Of a stretch of 64,000 nucleotides of DNA, positions 11,355 through 21,679 are shown piece after piece. The notes under the pieces were generated by a model. It was not told the DNA's origin and searched no databases. It worked only from the letters and a program-made list of their open reading frames with translations. Within the stretch, counting starts at the first letter, position 1. Every line of letters starts with the position of its first letter. Where the stretch lies: assembly GCA_031769625.1 (NCBI GenBank), contig JAUIMM010000547.1:682001-746000 (forward strand), given 5' to 3'. Source of the DNA: Taudactylus pleione. Its lineage: Eukaryota; Chordata; Amphibia; Anura; Myobatrachidae. The translations under genes and the position numbers were made by a program.

Positions 11355-12637
11355 TCAACGTTTTTTCGCCCGTTTGGCTGGGGGAGGAAGGGCGCCAAAC
11401 CGGGTCCGGGATGTCATCGGGCTGGCCTGTCCAGAGGCAGATGTTGTGGCCTCTGGACTAGGCACAGGGCTAGACACATTTGGAGGATTGGCTGATGTTG
11501 TGCCAGAGGTGGAGGATCCTGATGCTCCGGCAGGAAGGGAAGTCGGCTCCACCATGTGCTGGCGAACGAGCTGCTCCAGGGCATTGGCGATGCGGATGTT
11601 GGCCCTGGTATTTTCCGCCAGGGCCTGATCAATGGTCACGTTGGCGCAGCATTTTGCTCCAGGGCCTCAGCCACCCGTACCAGACTGGCGTCCATCCTCT
11701 GCAGAATCTCCGTATGGAAATCCGATTTAAAATTGAGTTCTGTGAGGAGGGACACTGCCTGCGAGGGGGATTGCCCTGGACTGGCTTCTGCAGGGTCCTC
11801 AGCCGGATGTACTGGTTCCTCCCCTGCAGAGCCAGCAGAAATTCTGCGCCCAAGGCTCCCCTCTGGAGCAGACTCATCCGCCTGTGTCTCTGTAGTGAAA
11901 ATGAGAAAAGAGGAACATTACAATCTACATATTGGCACAATAATATTTCAGAGTTGGTTACATCACAATATTTACCTGGGACAACATGAGGAGCCGCAAA
12001 GTCTGCCATGTCCGTATCCATGTTGGACACGCCAAACACCTCCACAGCCTGCACACACCCCTGTGCCAGCTCTTCTAAATCATTTAACTCCAATGACACA
12101 GGGGTGGGACCCCCACCTGTCCCCCTTGCATGCCTAGCCCTGTCCGCCATTTTTTGTTTCAGGCGATATTTGAAGTCTTGCCATCTGTGGGTGAAAAAGG
12201 AACCATTATTTTTTATTTTTTTTTGGTTTTGGTTTTAGGGTGGTCAAGTTTTTACTTACCGCCGTTTGACATCCCGGGCTAGACGGACATAATCACCCAC
12301 CCTATTGACAGCAACGGCTACCTCTTCCCACATTCTCCACTTCTGGCTTGCACTCATATTCCTGTCTGCCTGTGGCAGGATGTCCACACACTTCTGAATC
12401 AAAACCTCCATCTCCTTTCTTGTGAATTGTGGCTGCCTTTTCTTTTTGGCAGCTTTGCCCGGAATACTGGGCCCGGCAGCCTCTTCCATGTCATCCTCCT
12501 CACCTATTTGTGTAAATTTGGAGAATTGTCAACTTCACAACTTGCACAATATTATGTTTCTAATTAATCATTGAGTCAAAATGCCAGAAATACTTACCGC
12601 CAGACTGTTGTCCATTGTTTCCCTGGTCTGTAGCCAT
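11355..12637 (-). pseudogene. Myb/SANT-like Harbinger accessory protein, frameshifted (element A)
   Basis: Four exons can be followed on the minus strand: 12637-12598, 12503-12260, 12184-11976 and 11889-11355, all with GT/AG boundaries. Exon 2 encodes RQPQFTRKEMEVLIQKCVD and the rest of a Myb/SANT-like fold ending at KRR; exon 3 continues it with WQDFKYRLKQK. Exon 4 is 535 nt, against 536 in element B. One base is missing near 11645 (GCGCC against GCGGCC), which shifts the frame before the coiled coil and the basic C-terminus (PPPAKRAKKR). In Harbinger elements this protein carries the transposase to the nucleus and to the transposon ends. Here it would be truncated. Confidence 0.85.
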
Positions 12638-13244
12638 GTCTGAGCTCCAAACAAGAAATACACCAGAATGTTTGGTTTGGCTCGTGACGTATTTATACAT
12701 GCGTCCTTATTTTTCGGCCGCATCATTGATTGTGCATTCCTATGATCCCTCCTTAATTTGTGCGGGAAACTAAACACTATTTATGGCTTGGGGCGTCTCG
12801 AGTCGAGGTGGCGTTTTTTGATTGTTGGAGGTTACGTTGGTTGGAGTTGATTGTTGGCGGGTTTTGGAGTTGGCGTGGGTGGAAGTTGTTTTATTTTGAT
12901 ATATTTGCTTTTTTGTTTTCCGTTCGCATTTTTTCTGTTGGATTTCTTTTTGGCGTTTCTTGTTTTGGTAAGTTTTTGGAAATCTAACTTTGGTTTAATT
13001 TGTGTCTCCTTCTGTTTCTGAATTTTCTAACGTGTTTTTGGCGTCATTTCATCTCTCTGCCCCAAAGACCTTTTGATCCGGAATCTTATATATTATCTCT
13101 TGGTAAGTTCATTTGTTGAATTGTTTTGTAAATGTTCATGTTTGTCTTTACGCAACTTTGGGTGGCCTTACACTTGTAACCTTTGTTTTTCTAACTTCGA
13201 AATGTTTTTAACCTGCTTTTTTTGGGTAGCGGCGTATTTTTAAA

Positions 13245-13375
13245 CTTGTATTTGCGAACTAATTAGCGCATTTTTTTTAGTTTCTATTGTGACTTGTATT
13301 TGCGAACTAATTAGCGCATTTTTTTAGTTTCTATTGTGACTTGTATTTGCGAACTAATTAGCGCATTTTTAAATA
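13245..13375. repeat. Three ~48-bp repeats in divergent promoter region (element A)
   Basis: The core GTATTTGCGAACTAATTAGC begins at 13248, 13296 and 13343. The block lies between the divergent starts of the Myb-like gene (12637) and the transposase gene (13593). Element B has four copies of the same core at the mirrored place (23165-23340). The position suggests binding sites or a promoter module, but function is inferred only from location. Confidence 0.8.
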
Positions 13376-13592
13376 CTTATTCATCCCGTAAAATTGATTG
13401 TGTTTTCTCTTTTGCATTTGTTGTTTACATTTGGCCACAATTTGACGTAGTGTGCGCAATGTCGTTTTGCTCTTTGGCCAAATGTGTGTCTATCCCCTTT
13501 TATGTTTTGTCTTGCACCAAATTTGAAAACAGAAATGGCCAGCATAAAATGATGTATATTTATGTTGTGATTATTTCCAGTTTGCACGTATC

Positions 13593-14160
13593 ATGACAAT
13601 ACCCCGGCATGTAAGCATCAATGGATGGTATCATCAAGCTAAGTTATATTTTGGTTTTTTGGGGGGGTTAAAAAGCCTTACATTCAAATCTTGCCATTTC
13701 AGGTTGATCTGGGTCGGATTGTTCTGGCCATGCTCCCGGAAGCCGACCAACCTCAATCTCATCCCAGGCGTAGGCATCGTAGGCGTGCAAGGCCCCAGAT
13801 ATATAGAACACGTGTCACCCTTTTTGGAATGCCCGATGATGAGGTTTTAAGACGATACCGTCTTCCTCCCAAAATGAATTTAATGCCGCACTTACAGCCA
13901 CCAGGCAAGTGGTGGAGCGCTGTATCGGCCTTTTAAAAGGCCGATTCAGATGCCTCCACCGCTCTGGTGGCGAGCTCATGTATTTGCCGGATATGGTTTC
14001 GAAAATTGTGGTCCTGTGTGGGATATTTCACAACATCGCCATAAGGAGTGGTGTCCCAATGCAGCCAGAGGATGCCTTACCTGAGGATGGCCCCCCCCGA
14101 GGTTGGTCGGAGGTCAGTATGTGGGGGGGCCATACGCGATGATGTGGTGGCCAGATTTTT
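13593..14160 (+). pseudogene. PIF-Harbinger transposase, internally deleted (element A)
   Basis: Exon 1 (13593-13610) encodes MTIPRH and is followed by a GT intron; exon 2 starts after the acceptor at 13703 with VDLGRIVLAMLPEADQ. Near 13880, just after RYRLPPK, the sequence jumps to a region corresponding to the end of the transposase (ALTATRQVVERCIGLLKGRF, out of frame here). By comparison with element B about 0.7 kb is missing, including the second intron and both catalytic aspartates. A run of eight C near 14091 against seven in B adds a second frameshift. An AATAAA occurs at 14517. The gene cannot make active transposase. Confidence 0.88.
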
Positions 14161-14992
14161 TAGGTAATTATTGTCAAAACAACAGTGTTTATACCCAATG
14201 TGGTAGGGTTTGTTTGAGAACATCTAATTCATTGTTTTTATTTTCTCCATCTTCTGTTTTTTTCCATAATCTTTGGCACTCCAACGATGACTACTTCCTG
14301 CTACCCTTAAAAAACCTGTATGTGGAAATTTTGGGGATATATTATGGAACCCATCTTGCAACGCCATATTTGTGGAATCATGTTGGCATGGTCCTTCGTC
14401 AACCAGTTCTTGATTTGTGGTGTTTTAATTTTGTTTTTTGGGTTTGTGTTGTATTTGTGATTATCACTGTGTGTTTTGTTTGTGAGTGACTACTTTGATT
14501 TTGGAGTTATGTTGTGAATAAATGTTTTGAGAGTGAATTTTTGTCCCTTTATTGGAACGTTACAAGCAAGTGTAACCAGGTTTACACACGTTACATTTGC
14601 CTAAGGGGTAATCCAGTAATGACGCAAGTTAAGCTAAAATGTAATATGTTTGCCGGGTCCAAACCAACACCCAAAGGAATCCTGTACAATCAGTTGGCTT
14701 CGTAATATCGGCCTAAGCAGCTTGCACCCCAAATAGGAACCTGTAAAATGTAGTAATATCTAATTGTGACTACACCAAAAAAGGGAAATGAGATTGTTAC
14801 TGTTAGGTGTTTCTTGTGCCTGTTTTACATAAAAATACAACACACAATCTTAGTGACAAAAATTTCAAATCCTTGCAGCAAGAGTCTACTTATGTCAGGG
14901 TAAACAATCTCTGATTTTGAAATAACGAATGAGACAGAACGTTAATTAGAAAATATTAATTTATTTACATATAGAAAAAAAAACAAAAAAAA

Positions 14993-16621
14993 CTAGTCCC
15001 TAAGGAGGATCAACATATGGTCAAGGACCACCAGCAGACCGATTATATTGTCCCGCATACGGGCCACACAGGCGGCTAATTCAGCCCTACGCCTCTGTTC
15101 CTCTGTGAGTGAGAAAAGTGTGGGGATTAATACAACAATAATGAAACCACATTAAAAAACAAGCCAAAACAAAAAAAAAAAATGTCAAATATTTGGAAAC
15201 AAAGCATAATTACACCATTAAAACCCATCCCCCCAAAATGGTGTAGCCCAAAAATACAAGGGCAACTAAAAAAAACAGACAGGTGTGATATGTGTATGGT
15301 GAAATCAGCAGTAACAGGTAAAGGCAATCTGCAAAATCACCAAAAGTCTACCCAAAAATACAAAAAAAGGGAACGACACATGATTACATACAAACAGTTT
15401 GTGGCGAAAAAGAAACAAAAACAAAAACATACCGGTCGAAAAAACGGCAGCTCCAGAAGGCCCTCCCTCGTCCTCCTCGGAGGTGCCTCCATACCCCAAC
15501 GATCTGGGCGGGGTAATTTCTGAATCCGGGGAGGGGGTAATTCGAAGAGGGGTGGTTGGAGGAGAGGGGGAATTGGGACGGAGGGGAAGGAGCCCCAAAA
15601 TTTCTGCCAGAGGGTCTTGGAAGGCTGGGGAGGAGTGGGAAATAGGGGAATTTGGGGTTGTGGAGGGTTGGCTGGGGGTTGGGGAGAGTGGGCGTGAGCG
15701 CCGTCTGGGATGATGATGACGCCGTAGTCTTCGCTGTGCCCCTAAAATATGTGAAACAAATTGTGGTTAGTTTCAACCCAAATCCGCGAAAAACACTATT
15801 TTCTGACCCTAAAAAAAAAACATGGCCATGCAGATATGAGTCCAATGAATAAATATGACATACATGAAAACATGGCCATGCAGATATGAGTCAATGAATA
15901 AATATGACATACATGAAAACATGGCCATGCAGATATGAGTCCAATGAAAAAATATGACATACATGAAAACATGGCCATGCAGATATGAGTCCAATGAATA
16001 AATATGACATACATGAAAAAATGGCCATGCAGATATGAGTCCAATGAATAAATATGACATACATGAAAACATGACCATGCAGATATGAGTCCAACGAATA
16101 AATATGACATACATGAAAACATGGCCATGCAGATATGAGTCGAATGAATAAATATGACATACATGAAAACATGGCCATGCAGATATGAGTCGAATTAATA
16201 AATATGACATACATGAAAACATGGCCATGCAGATATGAGTCGAATTAATAAATATGACATACATGAAAACATGGCCATGCAGATATGAGTCCAATGAATA
16301 AATATGACATACATGAAAATATGGACACGCAGTTAGGGCCACAAAGACAAACATGAAAACCAGTCCCTAAAACTTACTTTCTGCGATCTGCATGCGAAAG
16401 CATGCCAGCAAGCGGGGCATCCGCCATTGCAGGTCCGACCAATTGCGCTCCAGCTGCCCGATCTGGCGGCGTGAGCCGAAGGAGTGCAGGCGGCCCCGTA
16501 CCTCCGCATATGCGGAACGCTTTTCGCGGTTGGTGATGGGTGGAGGCTGGCTGGTGATCCGCCTATCCATCACCTCCGTTAGCACCAGCAGCTCGCGCCT
16601 AGTGAATGCGGAGGCTCTCAT
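14993..16621 (-). CDS. Third Harbinger protein, SANT-like N-terminus, 220 aa (element A)
   Basis: Exons on the minus strand are 16621-16378 (244 nt), 15741-15433 (309 nt) and 15102-14993 (110 nt); together 663 nt, 220 codons plus a stop, all with GT/AG junctions. Residues 1-81 begin MRASAFTRRELLVLTEVMDR and contain an F-T-x-x-E start and a W-S-D-L helix, resembling a Myb/SANT-like DNA-binding fold. Exon 2 is very rich in proline and serine with basic patches. Exon 3 ends in a short amphipathic helix (IIGLLVVLDHMLILLRD) that could mediate self-association. The same three exon lengths occur in element B. Function is unknown; a second DNA-binding partner of the transposase is the best guess. The 51-bp-type minisatellite fills intron 1. 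Confidence 0.75.
15821..16330. repeat. ~50-bp minisatellite, ~10 copies, in intron 1 of third gene (element A)
   Basis: Units start CATGGCCATGCAGATATGAG and continue with an AATGAATAAATATGACATAC stretch; spacing is 49-51 bp. The mirrored intron of element B holds 8 copies of the same repeat. Long open frames across it are by-products of the repeat. Confidence 0.9.
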
Positions 16622-17301
16622 GATGGCAATGGTGTATTTGTTAAAAATCATTTTTAATAAAGTGTCCAAAATAATTTTGATTGGCTAATGTATTTGGGTA
16701 ATTAACAGGACCAATTCTATTGGTTAGTGTATGAGTCATGTGTTCGACAGGGCCAGAAATCTCTTGAGAGTTATGATAGGCTGGATGCAGTGACATGCGT
16801 AAGCAAATTTAAATAAAGTAATGAACCCCGGGAAATATGCGGGTAGAAAAACAAATAGAACAATTGTTTAATTGGGGCTAACATGTATTTTGACAAATAA
16901 AAGCGAATGTTTAAGCCGTACGTATTCTGCGGGTAAACACAAACACGGACAACATTAAAGTTTATTGCATTGTGTGAAAAAAAAACAAAAAAAACAAATT
17001 AAGCTAATTGATATATTGATTGGCATTATACGATTGAGGGAGGTAGGCAGAATAAAGGAGCAGTTAATCGAAATCTGACAGTCCCACTTCCGGGTTGTAC
17101 TTATGCGTGCGTTCCCTTCAAGCCATTTCGGGGATGTACGCTCGCTATTTGGCACGCTCGTTAGTTAGAGGAGGGGTCGCTTGAGTTTGGGGAGGATGTT
17201 TGGCTGCGTTCGAAAATACGAGCGAGTGCTTGAATTTACATTTTTTTTTACGTACGCCGAACGTACGAACGGCCACTTGCATCCGGGTCTGAATGAGGGC
17301 C

Positions 17302-17560
17302 TATATTTTTTATATTTGTTTACAGAAACAACTTTATTTAATACTTTTAAGGGCTCCATACAAAGAAACAAATTTTAAATTTCATTCCAAAAGTACTTGT
17401 CTTTAATGTCCCGTACGTGACAAAACTGAGGTTACTTTTCTTTTCCTACAAATAAATGAATTTATAAATGTTTGAAATACTTATTTATAAACAGTGTCAG
17501 GTCATACCTTACCTAGCCTAGCCTTCAGTGATATTTAAAAAATGCCATGTCATTACCTAG
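17302..17560. other. Right flank of element A, unassigned
   Basis: A/T-rich sequence after the TAT duplication. No gene or element end is visible. From about 17560 onward a transposon-gene-like reading starts (separate entry). Confidence 0.3.
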
Positions 17561-18386
17561 GAGAAGTTATTTTCGATTTTGGTTTGTCCTGTACGTGATG
17601 TCACATATGATACAGGGATAACAATCTTTTATTAACATTTTGAACCTAAATTTCTGGTGCAATTAATTAGATGTCTTCTTCCTACAACTGAATTGGCTGT
17701 ATACATTCAATACGTAAGCTACTCTAGTCAATAGCTTACAAATGTTATTTGCTCAGAATCAACCAAAAAAGTAAAAGACACTGGACCTCATTCAGAGGCG
17801 GTCGTTAGATGCAAGCGGTCGCACAGAATCAGGGCGGCCGCTTGCATCCTGAACGGCCGCATCCTTGTCGATCGTTAAGCTGTGGGTTACCACCCACAGC
17901 TTAACATCGACAGCCGCCCCTTTGGTAACGAGCTCCGGAGCGACAGAGTTTCTCTGTCGCTCCGGGGCTTGTGCACGCACAGTGCGGCCGCTACGCGTAT
18001 GCAGGCCAAACCATCGAGTCGGTTACGAGCGCATCGGCTCTCGCGACCGACTCTGAATGAGGTCCACTATCTTAATGTTTTTGGATGCACTTTATAGCGA
18101 GATTAGACGGATAATAATGGGATAAACGAAGAAGTGATTTGGAGCGACGGTCCTTCGTCCAAATTAAAAAACAAGTATATGGTAAAGACACATCAAATTC
18201 TATTACATCCTCTAAGTATAACCAAAATTTTACACGGAAGTACTTCGCAACTTCACATGGTAATTGAGTTGTGGATGGTATTGGCAGTAACATTAAACGC
18301 CTTGTCAGAATGAAAATGAGAGCTCAAGGGAAAGGCACTGTAATACAATCAGCTAAAGATTGTGCTTCAGTTGCCACACAGTTGAG

Positions 18387-18390
<4 letters not shown>
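17560..18390 (+). pseudogene. Unnamed transposon-derived gene, 5' part (WSDGPSS / DGIG motifs)
   Basis: Allowing frame changes, and skipping the MITE at 17783-18065, the plus strand reads STKKVKDTILMFLDALYSEI, then EEVIWSDGPSSKLKNKYMVK, then near 18250 a block VVDGIGSNIKRLVRMKMRAQ followed by SAKDCASVATQ. WSDGxxSQxKN followed by HGKGxxDGIGGxxKR is a pair of motifs I recall from uncharacterised transposon-encoded proteins of animals; I cannot name the family. Stops and frameshifts show it is dead. A likely C-terminal part, VVVKYDEKEYPEEI, lies at 26690-26800 beyond element B. Confidence 0.5.
17783..18065. mobile_element. Short multi-hairpin Harbinger MITE, 283 bp, TSD ACT
   Basis: The ends GGACCTCATTCAGAGGCGGTC and their near-perfect inverse are flanked by ACT at 17780-17782 and 18066-18068. 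Internal hairpins include GATGCAAGCGG/CCGCTTGCATC, GCTGTGGGTTACCACCCACAGC and CCGGAGCGACAGAG/CTCTGTCGCTCCGG. It interrupts the unnamed transposon gene: joining the sequence across it keeps that gene in frame locally. Confidence 0.85.
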
Positions 18391-18424
<34 letters not shown>

Positions 18425-18432
18425 CATGTATG
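18391..18432. repeat. (TA)n microsatellite
   Basis: About 20 TA/AT dinucleotides, followed by a degenerate GTATATCTATATATAG edge. Confidence 0.95.
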
Positions 18433-18449
18433 TATATCTATATATAGTT

Positions 18450-18700
18450 TAAAATAAAGTCCCTGGTAGGCATCTGTCTGTACGGTCGGGCTAATCTCAA
18501 GAATCACTGGACAGATTTTGACGCAGTTTTCACTATTCTATAGAGCATTTGTCGAGGAAGCTTTAGGTATATGAAACATTAATGTATGACAAAAGTGAGC
18601 TGAGCAGTGATGATTTTAGTGAAGCAAATCAATGAAAAAATAGACGATCGAGCGCTTTCTTGGCTTACGCTGCCTAAACCATTAAAGATATAGCACAACT
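18450..18700. mobile_element. Possible Helitron-associated segment
   Basis: The stretch GCTAATCTCAAGAATCACTGG followed by ACAGATTTTGACGCAG resembles a motif I associate with noncoding parts of animal Helitrons ('TCTCAGGAACTACTGGACCGATTTT'). A Helitron helicase tail occurs on the other side of element B (26453). The link is tentative; no TC or CTRR end was located. Confidence 0.3.
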
Positions 18701-19387
18701 AATAACTTTGGGCCTGATTCAGACCCGGACGCAAGTGGCCGTTCGTACGTTAGGCGAACGTAAAGAAATATTTAAATTCAGGCACACGCTCGTATTTTCG
18801 TTCGCATCAAAACATCCTCCCCAAACTCAGGCGACCCCTCCTCTAACTAACGAGCGTGCCAAATAGCGAGCGTACATCCCCGAAGTGGTTTGAAGGGAAC
18901 GCACGCACTAGTACTACCCGGAAGTTGTCCTGAGACATTTCGATTAACTGCTCGTTTATTCTGCCTACCTCCCTCAATCGTAACATGCCAATCAATATAT
19001 CAATTAGCTTAATTGTTTTTTTTTTTTTTTTTTACACAATGCAATAAATTTTATTTATGTCCGTGTTTGTGTTTACCCGCAGAATACGTACGGCTTAAAC
19101 ATTCGCTTTTATTTGTCAAAATACATGTTAACCCCTATAAACTAATTGGTATATTTGTTTTTAGCCCCGCATATTTCATGGAGTTCATTTTTTAATGTCA
19201 ATTTGCTTACGCATGTCACTGCATTAAGCCTATCATAAGTCTCCTCAGATTTCTGGCCCTGTCGAACACATGACTCATACACTAACCAATAGAATTGCTC
19301 CTGTTAATATCCTAAATACATTAGCCAATCAGAAAATTTTTGAGCACTTTATCAAAAATGATTTTTTGGCAAAACTCCATTGCCATC

Positions 19388-20879
19388 ATGAGAGCCTCCG
19401 CATTCACCAGGCGCGAGCTGCTGGTGCTTACGGAGGTGATGGATCGGCGGATAACCAGCCAGCCTCCACCCATCACCAACCGGGAGAAGCGATCCGCATA
19501 TGCGGAGGTTCGGGCCCGCCTGCGCTCCTTCGGCTCACGCCACCATATCGGGCAGCTGGAGCGCAGGTGGTCGGACCTGCAACGGCGGACGCCCCGCTTG
19601 CTGGCATGCTTTCGCATGCAGATCGCTGCGAGTAAGTTTAATGGATTGTGGTTTTCATGTTTGTCTTTGTGGCCCTAACTGCATGGCCATGTTTTCCGTG
19701 TCTTTCATCTTTATTCATTCTCCTCATATCTGCATGGCCATGTTTTCCCTGTCTTTCATCTTTATTCATTCTCCTCATATCTGCATGGCCATGTTTTCCC
19801 TGTCTTTCATCTTTATTCATTCTCCTCATATCTGCATGGCCATGTTTTCCCTGTCTTTCATCTTTATTCATTCTCCTCATATCTGCATGGCCATGTTTTC
19901 CCTGTCTTTCATCTTTATTCATTCTCCTCATATCTGCATGGCCATGTTTTCCCTGTCTTTCATCTTTATTCATTCTCCTCATATCTGCATGGCCATGTTT
20001 TCCCTGTCTTTCATCTTTATTCATTCTCCTCATATCTGCATGGCCATGTTTTCCCTGTCTTTCATCTTTATTCATTCTAATTTTTTTTTTTGGGGGGGGG
20101 GGTTGGGGGTGCATTTGAAATTGATTTTGTTTGCGGATTTGTGTTGGATCTAACCACAATTTGTTTACCATCTTTTAGGGGCCCAGCGAAGACTACGCCA
20201 TCAGCGTCCCGCCAGACGGCGAGCACGGCCACTCTCCCCCACCCCCAGCCAACACTCCAACTCCACTCCTTCCCCTATTCCCCCCTCCTCCCCAGCCTTC
20301 CTACACCCTCAGCCAGATTTTGCTGGACTCCTTCCCCTCCGTCCCAATTCCCCCTCTCCTCCAACCACCCCTCTTCGAATGACCCCCTCCCCGGAGTCGG
20401 TCATTACACCGCCCCGATCTTTGGGGAATGGACCCACCTCCGAGGAGGATGATGGAGGGCCTTCTGTAGCTGGCGTTGGGTCTTCCGGTATGTTTATTTT
20501 TGCTGTTTTTTTTCGACACAAACTGTTTGTTTTTTGTTTTTAATTTTATGTTTTTTGTTTGTTTAACACAAAAATAAGTGGTTTTGGTCGTTTGCCGTAA
20601 CCTGTTACTGCTGTTTTCAACATACACATAGCACACCTGTCTGAATTTGGACATAGGCCTTGTATTTTTGCCCTACACCATTTTAGCGTGATGAATTTTA
20701 ATGCATTTTTTTTTTTTTTATGTCGTTTCACTATTGTTGTATTAATCCCCAATATTTTCTCACCCACAGAGGAACAGAGGCTTCGGGCAAATTTAAGAGA
20801 ATGTGTGGCCCAGATGCACAGCCAAATCATCGGGGTGCTGGTGGTCCTTGACCGTATGTCGGTCCTCCTTAGGGACTAG
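19388..20879 (+). CDS. Third Harbinger protein, SANT-like N-terminus, 220 aa (element B)
   Basis: Exons 19388-19631, 20179-20487 and 20770-20879 (244, 309 and 110 nt) join to 663 nt ending in TAG, with GT/AG junctions throughout. Residues 1-81 start MRASAFTRRELLVLTEVMDR; an F-T-R-R-E start and the QLERRWSDLQRR segment fit a Myb/SANT-like three-helix fold. Residues ~82-184 are Pro/Ser/Arg-rich, with a basic start (RRLRHQRPARRRARP) that could serve nuclear import, and an acidic SEEDDGG near the end. The last ~36 residues form a hydrophobic helix (IIGVLVVLDRMSVLLRD). A polyadenylation signal AATAAA is at 20905. Vertebrate Harbingers usually carry a transposase and one Myb-like gene, so this extra gene is unusual. 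Function is inferred only. Confidence 0.78.
19682..20078. repeat. 51-bp minisatellite, 8 copies, in intron 1 of third gene (element B)
   Basis: Units begin CATGGCCATGTTTTCCCTGT and end TTCTCCTCATATCTG. They are almost identical, so the array is young or homogenised. Because 51 is a multiple of three, frames stay open across it, which creates false long ORFs on both strands. It is homologous, in inverse orientation, to the array at 15821-16330. Confidence 0.93.
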
Positions 20880-20904
20880 TTTTTTTTTTGTTCAACATTC
20901 TGTA

Positions 20905-20910
20905 AATAAA
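20905..20910 (+). promoter_or_regulatory. Polyadenylation signal of third gene (element B)
   Basis: AATAAA lies 26 bases after the TAG stop at 20877-20879. Confidence 0.6.
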
Positions 20911-21679
20911 TTGTTTTGTTTGAAGTTACGTTCTGGCTCATTCCTTTTGTCCCAACCACATATTGTTTACCCTGACATAAGTATAGTGGCCAATAAGAGT
21001 GTGTGTTGTATTTTTGGGTCAAACAGCCACAAGAAACACCTAACAGTACAAATCTGATTTCCCTTTTTTAGTGTAGTCACAATTAGATATTTCAACATTT
21101 TCCAGGTTCCTAGTTGGTGTGCAAGCAGCTTAGGGCAATATTACGAAGCAAAAGGATTGTACAGGCTTCCTTTTGGTGTTGGTTTGGACCCAGAATAAAG
21201 GAATCATTTTTGCACAAATGGCGTCAGTACTGGATTACCCCTTAGTCAAATGTTACATGTGTGAACCTGGCTACACTTGGTGGTAACTTTTACAAAAAAG
21301 GGACAACATTTCGCTCTAAAAAAATGTATTACCAACATAACAAAAATTGCAAAGTGGTCACTCACAAACAAAACACACAGTGATAATCTCAAATACAACA
21401 CATACCAAAAAACAAACACCCAAAAAAAACAATCAAGAACTGGTTGACGAAGGACCATACCAACATGATTCCACATATATGGCATGGCAAGAAGTGTTCC
21501 CGAATATAGCCACAAAATATCCACATACAGGTTTTGTAAGGGTAGCAGGAAGTAGTCATCGTTGGAGTGCCAAAGATTATGTCAAAAAACAGAAGAGGGA
21601 GAAACAAATTAGCAAAAAATTAGATGCTCTCAAACAAACCCAACCACATTAGGTATCAACACTGGTTTTTTGCAAATAA

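Larger units (their letters stand above)
10326..17301 (-). mobile_element. PIF-Harbinger element A, 7.0 kb, TSD TAT
   Basis: The termini GGCCCTCATTCAGAGCCG and the inverse of GGCCCTCATTCAGACCCGG are flanked by TAT at 10323-10325 and 17302-17304. Inside, in the same relative order as element B but reversed, lie a Myb-like gene (minus), a transposase gene (plus) and a third gene (minus). The transposase has lost its catalytic centre and the Myb-like gene has a 1-bp deletion, so A is non-autonomous. The third gene is still open. A and B are related throughout but not identical. Confidence 0.9.

Noticed and set aside
15809..16354. Long minus-strand frames with repeated 'HICMAMFSCMSYLF' residues, and mirrored frames at 19500-20171
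   Set aside because: They are translations of the ~50-51-bp minisatellite in intron 1 of the third Harbinger gene; several frames are open at once because the unit is a multiple of three.
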